DNA from: Ktedonobacterales bacterium
GTDB lineage: Bacteria; Chloroflexota; Ktedonobacteria; Ktedonobacterales; JACDGC01
Assembly (NCBI GenBank): GCA_013815535.1
Contig: JACDGC010000015.1
Location: 1-19,500, forward strand
DNA: 19,500 bases
Reading direction: 5' to 3'
How positions within the stretch are numbered: position 1 is the stretch's first letter; every line of letters begins with the position of its first letter. Of this stretch, positions 1-7,874 are shown in pieces. The notes beneath the pieces were generated by a model, which was given only the letters and a program-made list of their open reading frames with translations, was not told the origin of the DNA and searched no databases. The position numbers were made by a program, and so were the translations under genes.

Positions 1-1099
1 CCGCTGCGCGGATGGGCGCGAGCACCAGTTCGCCCGCGCGCATGGTGCTGCCATCGACGACGATGAGCACCGGACTGATGAAGTTGACGAGGCCGCTGAC
101 GATGGCCCCGATGCTCGCGCCCGCGCGTTGCAGTGCGGCGATGCAGATGGGGTCGCCCGCCTGCGCTAATTGCAGCACCGTCACGATGTCAGCGACCTCC
201 GGTTTGCGCTCGCGCACCAGATCAACGATAGCTTGTTTCCCGGCGAAGGTTTCGAGGCAACCGTTGTTGCCACAGGCGCAGACGGGGCCATGCGGATCGA
301 CCACCATGTGCCCGATCTCGCCCGCGCTGCCCGCGCCACCGCGATAGACCTGGCCGTCCAGCACCAGGCCACCGCCGATGCCGGTGCCCACGCGCACATA
401 CAGCATGCTTTCGACATCGCGTGCGTTGCCAAAGCGACTCTCACCGAGTGCGCCGAGCTTCGCGTTGTTGTCGAGATAAATGGGCAGACCGACCAGATCG
501 CAGAGACGTTCGTAGACATTGGTGCCCACCCAACCAGGGATCGTGGGCGACAGACAGATGCCATCTTTGACGATGCCGGGCATGCCGACACCCACGCCGA
601 TCACCTTGTTCCAGGGCAATCCCTGGCTGCTGATGAAGTCACGGACGGCGGCGGCCAAGAGGGGCAGACAGACATCTGGCCCCTCATAGGCCGGGAAGGG
701 GACTTCGACGCGCCCGATGATGTTCGCGCCGAGGTCGGTGACGACCATGATGAGCCGGTGACGCCCCAACGCGATGCCCACGATGTGCGCGACATCAGCG
801 TTGAAATGCACAGGAATGACGCGCCGCCCGCCACTGGGGATGGCGCGCTCGCTGCCGCTTTCCCTGACCAATCCCTCGGTCAGTAGATCGTCGATGATGT
901 TGCCGACGGTCGTGCGCGAGAGGCCCGTCTGCCGGGCAACCTCAGCGCGTGGCAGCCCCCCATGGGTGCGCACATAGTTCAGCACCAGCAACCAGTTCGA
1001 TTCGCGCATCAGTTGCAGGTCGGTCCCCCGGCCCTCTGGTGAGATGCGCGTGTCACGAGCATGTAAACCATGCACGATACGACCTGCGATTCGGCTCAT
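1..1099 (-). CDS. ROK-family transcriptional repressor, C-terminus cut by window edge
   Basis: A sugar-responsive DNA-binding repressor of the NagC/Mlc/XylR type. The minus-strand frame is open from the ATG at 1099 to the window edge, giving 366 codons; by comparison with the neighbouring paralogue about 45-50 C-terminal residues are missing. Residues around 35-80 form a winged helix-turn-helix (EVARQTGLSRTTVGNIIDDL). The rest is a ROK domain with the zinc motif C274-A-C276-G-N-N-G-C281 after GEIGH. The sugar-kinase catalytic signature ENDA is replaced by D210-N-N-A, so the catalytic Asp is Asn; this fits a regulator without kinase activity (inference). The start is supported by a G-rich ribosome binding site (AGAGGGGGG) ending about 10 nt upstream and by a consensus promoter just beyond it. 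It is a tandem paralogue of the gene at 1217-2461. The effector sugar cannot be read from the sequence. Confidence 0.93.
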   Translation of the reverse strand, partial: MSRIAGRIVHGLHARDTRISPEGRGTDLQLMRESNWLLVLNYVRTHGGLPRAEVARQTGLSRTTVGNIIDDLLTEGLVRESGSERAIPSGGRRVIPVHFNADVAHIVGIALGRHRLIMVVTDLGANIIGRVEVPFPAYEGPDVCLPLLAAAVRDFISSQGLPWNKVIGVGVGMPGIVKDGICLSPTIPGWVGTNVYERLCDLVGLPIYLDNNAKLGALGESRFGNARDVESMLYVRVGTGIGGGLVLDGQVYRGGAGSAGEIGHMVVDPHGPVCACGNNGCLETFAGKQAIVDLVRERKPEVADIVTVLQLAQAGDPICIAALQRAGASIGAIVSGLVNFISPVLIVVDGSTMRAGELVLAPIRAA

Positions 1100-1126
1100 G
1101 GTGCGTGTGCCCCCCTCTGGATGCTT

Positions 1127-1155
1127 AGTATACCGAAGATTCGCTGTGATGTCAA
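1127..1155 (-). promoter_or_regulatory. Consensus sigma-70-type promoter for the first ROK gene
   Basis: Read on the minus strand, TTGACA (1155-1150) and TATACT (1132-1127) are separated by exactly 17 nt. The predicted start is near 1120, about 20 nt before the ATG. The first ROK gene can therefore be transcribed on its own even though another ROK gene lies upstream on the same strand. Confidence 0.85.
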
Positions 1156-1216
1156 GAGTCTGGACAAAGCAATGCAAAAAACACAGCATCGCTCATGATA
1201 CAGCAGGATACAAGAG

Positions 1217-2461
1217 TCATGCAAGCGCCGAGTGACCGATGAAGACGCTATCGAGCACCGTCGCCACGGCCCCCAGGCTGACGGCCTGGCTGGCGAGGGT
1301 GCCGCGTACCACCTGGGCGTGCGCACGCGGGGCCGCGAGGCTGTGAGCGACCAGGGCCGCCCGCGTCGGCGCTAAGATCAGGTCGCCCGCCAGCATCGTC
1401 TTGCCATCAAGCACGATCATCGTCGGATTCAAGATATTCACCACCGTCGCCAGGGCGGTGCCGATGGCGGTGCCCGCGCGGGTCAGCGCCGCGTGGCAGT
1501 CGCCATTACCCGTCTGAGCGGCGGCGATGACGGCCTCGAAGGGCATCGCCGCCGCGCTGCCTGCCTGGGCGGCGATGATGATGGCCTCGATGCTGGCGAC
1601 CGTTTCGAGACAGCCGCGATTGCCGCAGACGCACGGCGCGCCATCCGCCGCGATGGGGATGTGGCCGATCTCACCCGCGCTGCCGTTGCCGCCACGATAG
1701 AGGTGTCGGTCGATGATGAAGCCGCAACCGATACCCGAATCGAGCTTCATATAGAGGAGGTCGGCGATCTGGTGCGCGCTACCGTAGCGGTTTTCGCCGA
1801 GTGCGCCCATGTTTGCGTTGTTATCCAGGTACACGGGCACGCTCAGATCGGCTTGCAACTGATCGCGCAGCCGCACGCCATCCCACTCTGGCATGCCAGG
1901 CGGCGCGACGGGGAAACTGAGCGTCGCATCAAGTGGCCCCGGCAGGCCGACACCGATGCCGACGACCGTGCCCCAGTCACTGCCCGCCCCCTGCACCAGC
2001 GCACGGACGGCATCGCTGAGGTCGACGCGGCAGACCGCTGGTCCACGACTCATGGCGAAGGGGCGGCTCACCTGCGCCATGATATTCGCCGCCAGATCGC
2101 TGAGCACCACCGTCAGATGGTTGCGCCCCATATCCACGCCGATGATCGTGCCCGCCCGTGCGTTGAAATGCAGCGGAATCATACGACCCCGCTGGCCCGG
2201 CGCTGGTGGCGGCGATGGTCCCTCGGTGAGCAAACCATCGCCCATCAGGGCATCGACGATGCTGGTGACAGTGGGCCGTGAGAGGCCTGTTAGCTCCGCC
2301 ACCGCCGCCCGTGAACTGCCGCCATGCTCACGCACGCAGTTCAGCACCAGCAAGCGATTCCAACGGCGAAGCTGCTGGAGGTCGGTGCCCTTGCTCGCGG
2401 GCGCGGGTCGAGCGATCGGTGCCAAGATTTCGAGCAGGGATCGCGGGTCCTTGACCGTCAT
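1217..2461 (-). CDS. ROK-family transcriptional repressor
   Basis: A 414-residue repressor with an N-terminal winged helix-turn-helix (AVAELTGLSRPTVTSIVDAL, about residues 55-75) and a ROK sugar-binding domain. The zinc motif is C277-V-C279-G-N-R-G-C284. As in its neighbour, the kinase Asp position reads D213-N-N-A, so catalytic sugar-kinase activity is unlikely. The ATG at 2461 is chosen over longer in-frame starts because it has a GGGGGAAG ribosome binding site and the HTH then begins at the usual distance from the N-terminus. The longer reading to 2782 would run through the divergent promoter region. It diverges from the GH92 alpha-mannosidase gene across 320 bp, so regulation of that gene is the natural hypothesis (inference). 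No convincing promoter was found for this gene; TACAAT near 2500 is a possible -10. Confidence 0.94.
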   Translation of the reverse strand: MTVKDPRSLLEILAPIARPAPASKGTDLQQLRRWNRLLVLNCVREHGGSSRAAVAELTGLSRPTVTSIVDALMGDGLLTEGPSPPPAPGQRGRMIPLHFNARAGTIIGVDMGRNHLTVVLSDLAANIMAQVSRPFAMSRGPAVCRVDLSDAVRALVQGAGSDWGTVVGIGVGLPGPLDATLSFPVAPPGMPEWDGVRLRDQLQADLSVPVYLDNNANMGALGENRYGSAHQIADLLYMKLDSGIGCGFIIDRHLYRGGNGSAGEIGHIPIAADGAPCVCGNRGCLETVASIEAIIIAAQAGSAAAMPFEAVIAAAQTGNGDCHAALTRAGTAIGTALATVVNILNPTMIVLDGKTMLAGDLILAPTRAALVAHSLAAPRAHAQVVRGTLASQAVSLGAVATVLDSVFIGHSALA

Positions 2462-2540
2462 GTAGCTTCCCCCAAAACACCTGAGTCTCTCATCATTGTA
2501 GCACCCCGTATTAGTTTTTACTGTGAATGCGTCCATAGTC

Positions 2541-2569
2541 TTGACAGAACCGCGCTCCTCAGGTATACT
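2541..2569 (+). promoter_or_regulatory. Consensus promoter for the GH92 gene
   Basis: TTGACA (2541-2546) and TATACT (2564-2569) are separated by exactly 17 nt. The architecture, including the GG before the -10 and the CTTGACA context, matches the minus-strand promoter of the first ROK gene. The predicted start is near 2576, leaving a leader of roughly 200 nt before the GH92 start codon. No clear palindromic operator was recognised here. Confidence 0.83.
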
Positions 2570-2575
2570 TGCCGT

Positions 2576-2781
2576 TAAACATAGCGACCAGCCCAAGCTG
2601 CAGTCAGACAGATGCTGCGCACGTCGACAGGTGTCCGCTCGGTTCATAGAGGTCGCACAAAAAGGAGGCATATTTTCATTCGCCGTGAAGGTCAAGGAGA
2701 CCTTCCCAAACTCGTTCGCGCCCATCCATGTGCGATGGGTGTGCATTGGCACTGGTGTCAAAACTGAGAAAGGCGTATGCA
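2576..2781 (+). promoter_or_regulatory. Long 5' leader of the GH92 gene
   Basis: This is the roughly 200-nt transcribed leader predicted between the promoter and the GH92 ATG. It contains a near-perfect Shine-Dalgarno sequence (AAAGGAGG, 2661-2668) that is not followed by ATG, GTG or TTG at normal spacing. A 7-bp perfect hairpin (GAAGGTC, 5-nt loop, GACCTTC) occupies 2687-2705. An ATT at 2678 lies 9 nt after the Shine-Dalgarno and opens a 29-codon frame ending at 2767, 14 nt before the GH92 start. Whether this is a leader peptide or chance cannot be decided here. Confidence 0.4.
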
Positions 2782-5559
2782 ATGAGGCGTTACTTCGTCA
2801 TTCGCAGCGGCATGACTTTAGGCATCATCGCGTTGATGCTGCTCGCGTTCATCAGCGTCTCCCTTCATTCGAGAGACAAAGCCCGCGCAGCGACCCTCAA
2901 TCTGACCCAATACGTCAACCCCTTTATCGGCACTAACCCTTGTTCTGGTTGCAACTTTGGCTTCTCGTTCGACACGGGGGACGTCTTTCCTGGCGCGACC
3001 TACCCGATGGGAATGGTACAGTGGAGCGCCGACACGACCTCAAACATCCCCGGCGGCTATTATTACCCCGATAACACTATCAAGGGCTTTAGTCTGACGC
3101 ACTTCAGCGGACGCGGTTGCACCGATTCGCAAGATGTCCCCTTCATGCCCTACACGGGGGCAGCGGTGGCCAATTCGACCTTCGCCCACAGCAGTGAGGT
3201 CGCGCACCCCGGCTATTACAAGGTGCATCTTGACGGCCCAAATGTGGATGTCGAGACGACCGCTACGCTGCACACCGGTATGGCGCGCTTCACCTACCCC
3301 GCCACGACAACAGCTTCGCTCAACATCAACGCGGCGGGCAGCATCAATGGCACCTCGAATGCATCCGTAGCGATCAATGTTGCGGGCCAAGAAGTGACAG
3401 GCCAGACGACCAGCACCATCGGTTGTGGCGGCAGCCACTACACCCTCTATTTCGCCGCGCATTTCGATCAGCCCTTCACCGCCAGTAGCGGTAATGGCAC
3501 GTCCAAAGCAAATGTCACCTTCAACACCACCAGTAACCAGCAGGTCAAGGTCCGCACAGGCATCTCGTATGTCAGCCTGGCAAACGCCGAGGCGAACCTG
3601 ACCGCCGAAAACACCGGAGATAGCTTCTCGACCACCCAGGCAGCAGCAGATGCCGCGTGGAACGCGCGCCTGAACGCCATCCAGGTGACGGGCGGCACAG
3701 CGGATGAGACGACGAGCTTTTACACGGCGCTTTACCACTCCTTCATCCACCCCAACATCTTCAGCGATGCTAATGGGCAATACATCGGCTTCGATGGCAA
3801 CGTCCATACTGCCACGAGCGGACACGCCCAATACGAAAATATTTCAAGCTGGGACCTGTATCGCTCGCTGATCCGCCTGCGTGCCATCATCGCGCCAGCG
3901 GAATCAGCGGATATCGCGCAATCGCTCGTCAACGACGCGCTGCAAGGCGATGGCCACCTGCCGCGCTGGCAACAGAAGAGCGCCGATTCCTTTGGCATGA
4001 ATGGCGACGGCGCAGATGTGGAGATCGCCGACATCTATGCCTATGGCGACACGGGCTTCGACACGGCCAGCGCGCTGACGGCGATGGTCAACGGCCAGCA
4101 CATCACGCGCGGTGGCTATAACGACTATGTGAGCAAGGGCTACGTCACGGCGCAAGACGCGGGCAACTCCGCCGTCAGCACGCAAGAATATACCAACGAC
4201 GATTTCGCCCTCAGCCAGTTCGCCCAGGCGCTCGGCAACTCTGCCACTGCCCAAACATATCTGCAACGGTCGAACAACTGGACGAACCTGTTTAACAGCG
4301 CGGCGGGCAATTACATCTTCCCGCGCAACAGCGATGGCACGTGGGCCTCGACCAGCCCCACCAGTGGCAGCGGCTTCCAGGAAAACGACTCCGCCCAGTC
4401 AACCTATATGGAGTCGTTCAACATGCGCGACCTCATTAACAAGCTGGGGGGCAATGCCACAACGGTCAGCCGCCTCGACACGTTCTTCACCAAACTCAAT
4501 GCGGGCACCAATAGCACCAATGCCTACATGGGCAACGAACCCGGCGAAGAGATTCCGTGGGAATATGCTTGGGCTGGCGCCCCATCGCACACGCAGAGCG
4601 TCGTGCGGCGCACTGAGACGCAGCTTTTCACCAACACGCCCAACGGCTTCCCCGGCAACGATGACGGTGGCTCGATCTCATCCTGGCTGGTCTTTGCGGA
4701 TATCGGCTTGTACCCCGAAATCCCTGGCGTCGGCGGCTTCGTCATCGGCAGCCCGCTCTTCACCTCGGTGACGGTGCAACTGGCGGGCGGCCACACGTTG
4801 CAAATCAATACGCCCAACGCCGCCGATGGCAATCCCTATGTGCAGAGCCTGACGCTGAATGGCAATGCCACCACCAGCACTTGGTTGCCATGGAGCGCGG
4901 TCAAGAATGGTGCGACGCTGGGCTTCAACTTGGGCAGCAGTGCATCCAACTGGGGCACCGGCGCGAATGATGCACCGCCTTCCTTCCCACCCTCAGCAAC
5001 CAGCATGTACAACAATGAGGGCATCAGCAACGACAACAATACCTCGGTCGGCAATTTCGATGGTACGGGCTACAGTTACTCGAACAACGCGCTGGCGGCG
5101 GCAGGCTTCACAGCCGGATCGACGGTGACGGTGAGCGGCATTGCCTTCACGTGGCCCACGGTGGCGGCAGGCGCGAACGACAACTGGCAGGCGAGCGGAC
5201 AGACCATCGGCCTCCCCGCGCACACTGGTGGCACCCTCGGCTTCCTGGGGTCGTCGACCAACGGGCCATCGTCTGGCACAGGCACGATCACCTACACTGA
5301 TAACTCAACGCAGACCTTCACGCTGGCCTTCAGCGATTGGACGCTGAATGGCGGCAAGTCATCGGCCATCAGTGGCACGAGCATCGTTGCCACCACCAGC
5401 TATCGCAACCTCGCTAGTGGTGGTCAACAGATCAACCACAACACCTACGTCTTCTTCACCTCGGTCAGCCTGACGGCGGGCAAGACGGTCAAGAGCGTGA
5501 CATTGCCCGCTTCGGTCAACCAAGGGCACCTGCACGTCTTCGCTGTCGCCGCCAGCTAA
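2782..5559 (+). CDS. Secreted GH92 alpha-mannosidase with C-terminal accessory module
   Basis: A calcium-dependent exo-alpha-mannosidase that should release mannose from alpha-mannans or N-glycan-type chains outside the cell. The 925-residue protein starts with a signal peptide (MRRYFVIRSG, then a hydrophobic stretch, cleavage near residue 36). Residues about 38-270 match the GH92 N-terminal domain (YVNPFIGT, GDVFPGATYPMGMVQW, GFSLTHFSGRGC). Residues about 290-735 match the (alpha/alpha)6 catalytic domain, with GNEPGEEIPW holding the probable acid E586 and GNDDGGSISSW (from G625) holding the catalytic Asp pair D627/D628 of the family. Residues about 742-925 form an extra module that recurs in the next gene. 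The ATG at 2782 is preferred to 2728 because it has GAGAAAGG upstream and puts the signal peptide at the N-terminus. It diverges from a ROK repressor gene. Linkage specificity (1,2, 1,3 or 1,6) is not determined. Confidence 0.95.
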   Translation: MRRYFVIRSGMTLGIIALMLLAFISVSLHSRDKARAATLNLTQYVNPFIGTNPCSGCNFGFSFDTGDVFPGATYPMGMVQWSADTTSNIPGGYYYPDNTIKGFSLTHFSGRGCTDSQDVPFMPYTGAAVANSTFAHSSEVAHPGYYKVHLDGPNVDVETTATLHTGMARFTYPATTTASLNINAAGSINGTSNASVAINVAGQEVTGQTTSTIGCGGSHYTLYFAAHFDQPFTASSGNGTSKANVTFNTTSNQQVKVRTGISYVSLANAEANLTAENTGDSFSTTQAAADAAWNARLNAIQVTGGTADETTSFYTALYHSFIHPNIFSDANGQYIGFDGNVHTATSGHAQYENISSWDLYRSLIRLRAIIAPAESADIAQSLVNDALQGDGHLPRWQQKSADSFGMNGDGADVEIADIYAYGDTGFDTASALTAMVNGQHITRGGYNDYVSKGYVTAQDAGNSAVSTQEYTNDDFALSQFAQALGNSATAQTYLQRSNNWTNLFNSAAGNYIFPRNSDGTWASTSPTSGSGFQENDSAQSTYMESFNMRDLINKLGGNATTVSRLDTFFTKLNAGTNSTNAYMGNEPGEEIPWEYAWAGAPSHTQSVVRRTETQLFTNTPNGFPGNDDGGSISSWLVFADIGLYPEIPGVGGFVIGSPLFTSVTVQLAGGHTLQINTPNAADGNPYVQSLTLNGNATTSTWLPWSAVKNGATLGFNLGSSASNWGTGANDAPPSFPPSATSMYNNEGISNDNNTSVGNFDGTGYSYSNNALAAAGFTAGSTVTVSGIAFTWPTVAAGANDNWQASGQTIGLPAHTGGTLGFLGSSTNGPSSGTGTITYTDNSTQTFTLAFSDWTLNGGKSSAISGTSIVATTSYRNLASGGQQINHNTYVFFTSVSLTAGKTVKSVTLPASVNQGHLHVFAVAAS
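5008..5553 (+). repeat. Accessory module, copy 1 (C-terminus of GH92)
   Basis: Encodes about 182 residues from YNNEGISND to LHVFAVA, predicted as a beta-rich module. It recurs with high protein similarity at 5893-6429 in the neighbouring gene. Modules of this kind are known at the C-termini of actinobacterial secreted glycoside hydrolases. A carbohydrate- or surface-binding role is an inference. Confidence 0.85.
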
Positions 5560-5597
5560 GCGATCCATAGCATATGGGGTCGATATTGATCCGCGCC

Positions 5598-5648
5598 GCC
5601 CACTCTGCTCTTGCTTCACCAAGCTAGGTAGGGTGGGCAGGCACCCTA
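5598..5648 (+). terminator. Overlapping, mutually exclusive hairpins after GH92
   Basis: Two stems compete for the same bases. GCCCACTCT (5598-5606) can pair with AGGGTGGGC (5630-5638, one G-T pair). TAGGGTG (5629-5635) can instead pair with CACCCTA (5642-5648) across a 6-nt loop. Only a short T stretch (ATTTTCC) follows, so this may be a weak terminator, an RNA-processing site or an attenuator between the two secreted-protein genes. Confidence 0.4.
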
Positions 5649-5721
5649 TGTCTCATTTTCCGACAAGCAATCCGTATTTTTGACGACATTCTTCCACGAT
5701 GTGCGAAAGGGAATTGGCATC

Positions 5722-7758
5722 ATGCGACAATCGGCGATCAAGCGTCTCCTGGCGCTGTGTGGCATCATTCTGGCTCTGGGCAGCTCCCTCGGTGCGGGCA
5801 TGGCACAGGCAGCCTCATTGCGCGGCCCCGGCAACAGCACAACAGGGAATCCCCCCACAAAGGCGACCAATCCAGCGATCTCAGGTGCTGGCTATAACAA
5901 TGAGGGCATCAGCAATGATGGCGCGACGACGACTGCCAATTTCGACGGCGCTGGCTTCGACTATTCCAATAACGCCCTGGCGGCGGCGGGATTCGCCTCG
6001 GCATCGGTGCCTGACAGCAACGGTCTCAGCTATCAGTGGCCAACGGTGACGGCGGGCGCGTCAGACAACTGGGTCGCCAGTGGTCAGACCATCAACATCA
6101 CGACCAATAGTCCATCCCTCTCATTCCTTGGTTCCGCGACGAATGGCCCGTCGAGCGGCACGGCCACAATCACCTATACCGACAACTCGACGCAGACCTT
6201 CACTCTCGCGTTCAGCGACTGGACGCTGAACGCTGGCAAAGCTTCACCCATCGCTGGCAATACCACTGCTGTCACAACAGCCTATCGCAACACGACGAGT
6301 GGCGGCAATCAGGCGGTAAAAACACATATATTTGCTACCTCAGTCAGCTTGACGGCGGGCAAGACGGTGCAGAAAGTGACGCTGCCCAGCACCGTGAACC
6401 AGGGAAGTCTGCACGTTTTTGCCATCACCGCAGAGTCAGACTGGACCCAATATGTCCACGATCTTGCCGCCACGGATGATAACAAAGCCGAGACGACTCT
6501 CACCGCCGCGAACTTCCCGAACCTCAAGCAGAAATGGACGCAATCTGTTGGCGGCGGCATGTCTGACCAAGCCATCGAGATCAACAATACGGTCTATTGG
6601 GGATCGTGGGACGGCTATTTTCATGCCTTCACCACCACTGGCAGTCATCTATGGGATACCCAGCTTGGTGTCACGACCGATAATTCGTGCAATCCTACCA
6701 AAGTTGGTGTTGCCAGCACGGCGGCCTTTGGGTATATCAATGGGACACCGACCGTCTTCGTTGGCGGTGGCGGCAATGATGCTGTCGGCGGTGGCAATGT
6801 CTATATCTATGCGCTCAACGCCAACACTGGTGCCATCACTTGGAAGACCGTCGTAGGAATGGCGCCGCAAGACTTCGCCTGGAGTTCCCCGATCATCTTT
6901 AACGGCAACGTCTACTATGGCATGTCCTCCTTTGGCGATTGCCCGCTGACGCGCGGGCGCGTGGTCAAGCTCAGCGAGACGAGCGGCGCGATTGGCGGTA
7001 CATTCTACACCGAGCCAGCCGGCTGCACTGCGGGCGGCATCTGGGGTACCCCCACCATCGACACCACTACCGGCCTGCTTTACACCGCTACTGGCACGCA
7101 GAGCAGTTGCCAGGGCCAGGCAGGTGACTATGGTGCCGCATTGTTAGCAGTCAACACAGCCAATATGACCTACGCCGATAGCTGGCAGCTTCCCGTGAAC
7201 CAGCAGATCGGCGACGCGGACTTTGGCTCGGCACCGACGCTTTTCACCGGCACCATCGGTGGTGTTGCAAATACACCGCTCGTCGGCGTCGCCAATAAGG
7301 ACGGCCAATTCTATACCTTCAAACGGTCTGCGCTCCACAATGGTCCGGTCTGGCAAGCGACCGTGGCGGGCAACACTGGCAGTTGCCCGCAGTGCGGCAA
7401 TGGCAGCATTGCACCCGCCGTATGGGATGGCACGACGCTCTATGCCGCTGGCGGCGCTATCTCGATCAACGGCACTAATTGCAAGGGCAGTGTGGCTGCG
7501 CTCGATCCTTCAACGGGCGCGTACAAGTGGCAGCACTGTTTCAACGATGGCCCGGTGTTGGCATCCCTGACCGCTATTCCTGGCGTGATCGTCGCAACGC
7601 AAGGTGCGTGGATCGTCGGCATGAATACCAGCGGCACATCGATCTTCCACTATCAAGACACGACCGCTGGCGCGACCTACTATAGCCCGGTGACGATTGC
7701 CAACGGACGCATGTATGCCATGAATCTCGACGGCAATCTCGTGGCTTTTGGCCTGTAG
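5722..7758 (+). CDS. Secreted PQQ-type beta-propeller protein with N-terminal accessory module
   Basis: A 678-residue exported protein. The signal peptide (MRQSAIKRLLALCGIILALG, then an AQA-A type cleavage site) occupies roughly residues 1-34. Residues about 57-236 repeat the module at the end of GH92. Residues about 240-678 are PQQ-like beta-propeller blades, recognisable from repeats such as VYWGSWDGYFHAF, VYIYALNANTGAITWK, VAALDPSTGAYKWQ and MYAMNLDGNLVAF. A CPQC pair (C555, C558) and several more cysteines suggest extracellular disulfides. The family includes quinoprotein dehydrogenases such as polyvinyl-alcohol dehydrogenase as well as non-catalytic scaffolds; no haem CxxCH motif was seen, so an enzyme role is uncertain. 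The ATG at 5722 is chosen over the TTG at 5680 because of AAAGGGAA upstream and the signal peptide. It lies 162 bp after GH92 on the same strand and may be co-expressed with it. Confidence 0.9.
   Translation: MRQSAIKRLLALCGIILALGSSLGAGMAQAASLRGPGNSTTGNPPTKATNPAISGAGYNNEGISNDGATTTANFDGAGFDYSNNALAAAGFASASVPDSNGLSYQWPTVTAGASDNWVASGQTINITTNSPSLSFLGSATNGPSSGTATITYTDNSTQTFTLAFSDWTLNAGKASPIAGNTTAVTTAYRNTTSGGNQAVKTHIFATSVSLTAGKTVQKVTLPSTVNQGSLHVFAITAESDWTQYVHDLAATDDNKAETTLTAANFPNLKQKWTQSVGGGMSDQAIEINNTVYWGSWDGYFHAFTTTGSHLWDTQLGVTTDNSCNPTKVGVASTAAFGYINGTPTVFVGGGGNDAVGGGNVYIYALNANTGAITWKTVVGMAPQDFAWSSPIIFNGNVYYGMSSFGDCPLTRGRVVKLSETSGAIGGTFYTEPAGCTAGGIWGTPTIDTTTGLLYTATGTQSSCQGQAGDYGAALLAVNTANMTYADSWQLPVNQQIGDADFGSAPTLFTGTIGGVANTPLVGVANKDGQFYTFKRSALHNGPVWQATVAGNTGSCPQCGNGSIAPAVWDGTTLYAAGGAISINGTNCKGSVAALDPSTGAYKWQHCFNDGPVLASLTAIPGVIVATQGAWIVGMNTSGTSIFHYQDTTAGATYYSPVTIANGRMYAMNLDGNLVAFGL
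5893..6429 (+). repeat. Accessory module, copy 2 (N-terminus of the beta-propeller protein)
   Basis: Encodes YNNEGISND to LHVFAIT and matches the module at 5008-5553. One stretch of 22 residues (including TDNSTQTFTLAFSDWTLN) is identical in both proteins while the DNA differs at ten codons, all synonymous. The order is reversed relative to GH92: here the module comes first and the functional domain second. Confidence 0.85.
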
Positions 7759-7768
7759 CTTGCCCGGT

Positions 7769-7803
7769 GGGGAGCATGATCAACGCGATCATGCTCCCTT
7801 TCT
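7769..7803 (+). terminator. Rho-independent terminator after the beta-propeller gene
   Basis: A 12-bp perfect stem (GGGAGCATGATC, 7770-7781, pairing with 7787-7798) with the loop AACGC, followed by TTTCT. It starts 11 nt after the stop codon and closes the GH92/beta-propeller transcription unit. Confidence 0.9.
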
Positions 7804-7874
7804 CCAAAACACAGCATGGGCCTGTGACACGCTTGGCGCGGTGCGTCTGCTCAGTTTAGCGGAGGTTTGCTTGC

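Noticed and set aside
170..886. A 238-codon plus-strand open frame
   Set aside because: It is antisense to the ROK gene at 1-1099 and stays open because of that gene's codon bias. The ROK reading has family motifs, a ribosome binding site and a promoter.
1493..2281. A 262-codon plus-strand open frame
   Set aside because: It is the antisense mirror of the second ROK gene, with His/Asp/Arg-rich low-quality protein sequence.
3040..3831. A 263-codon minus-strand open frame inside GH92
   Set aside because: It overlaps the conserved GH92 N-terminal and catalytic domains and has no recognisable family features.
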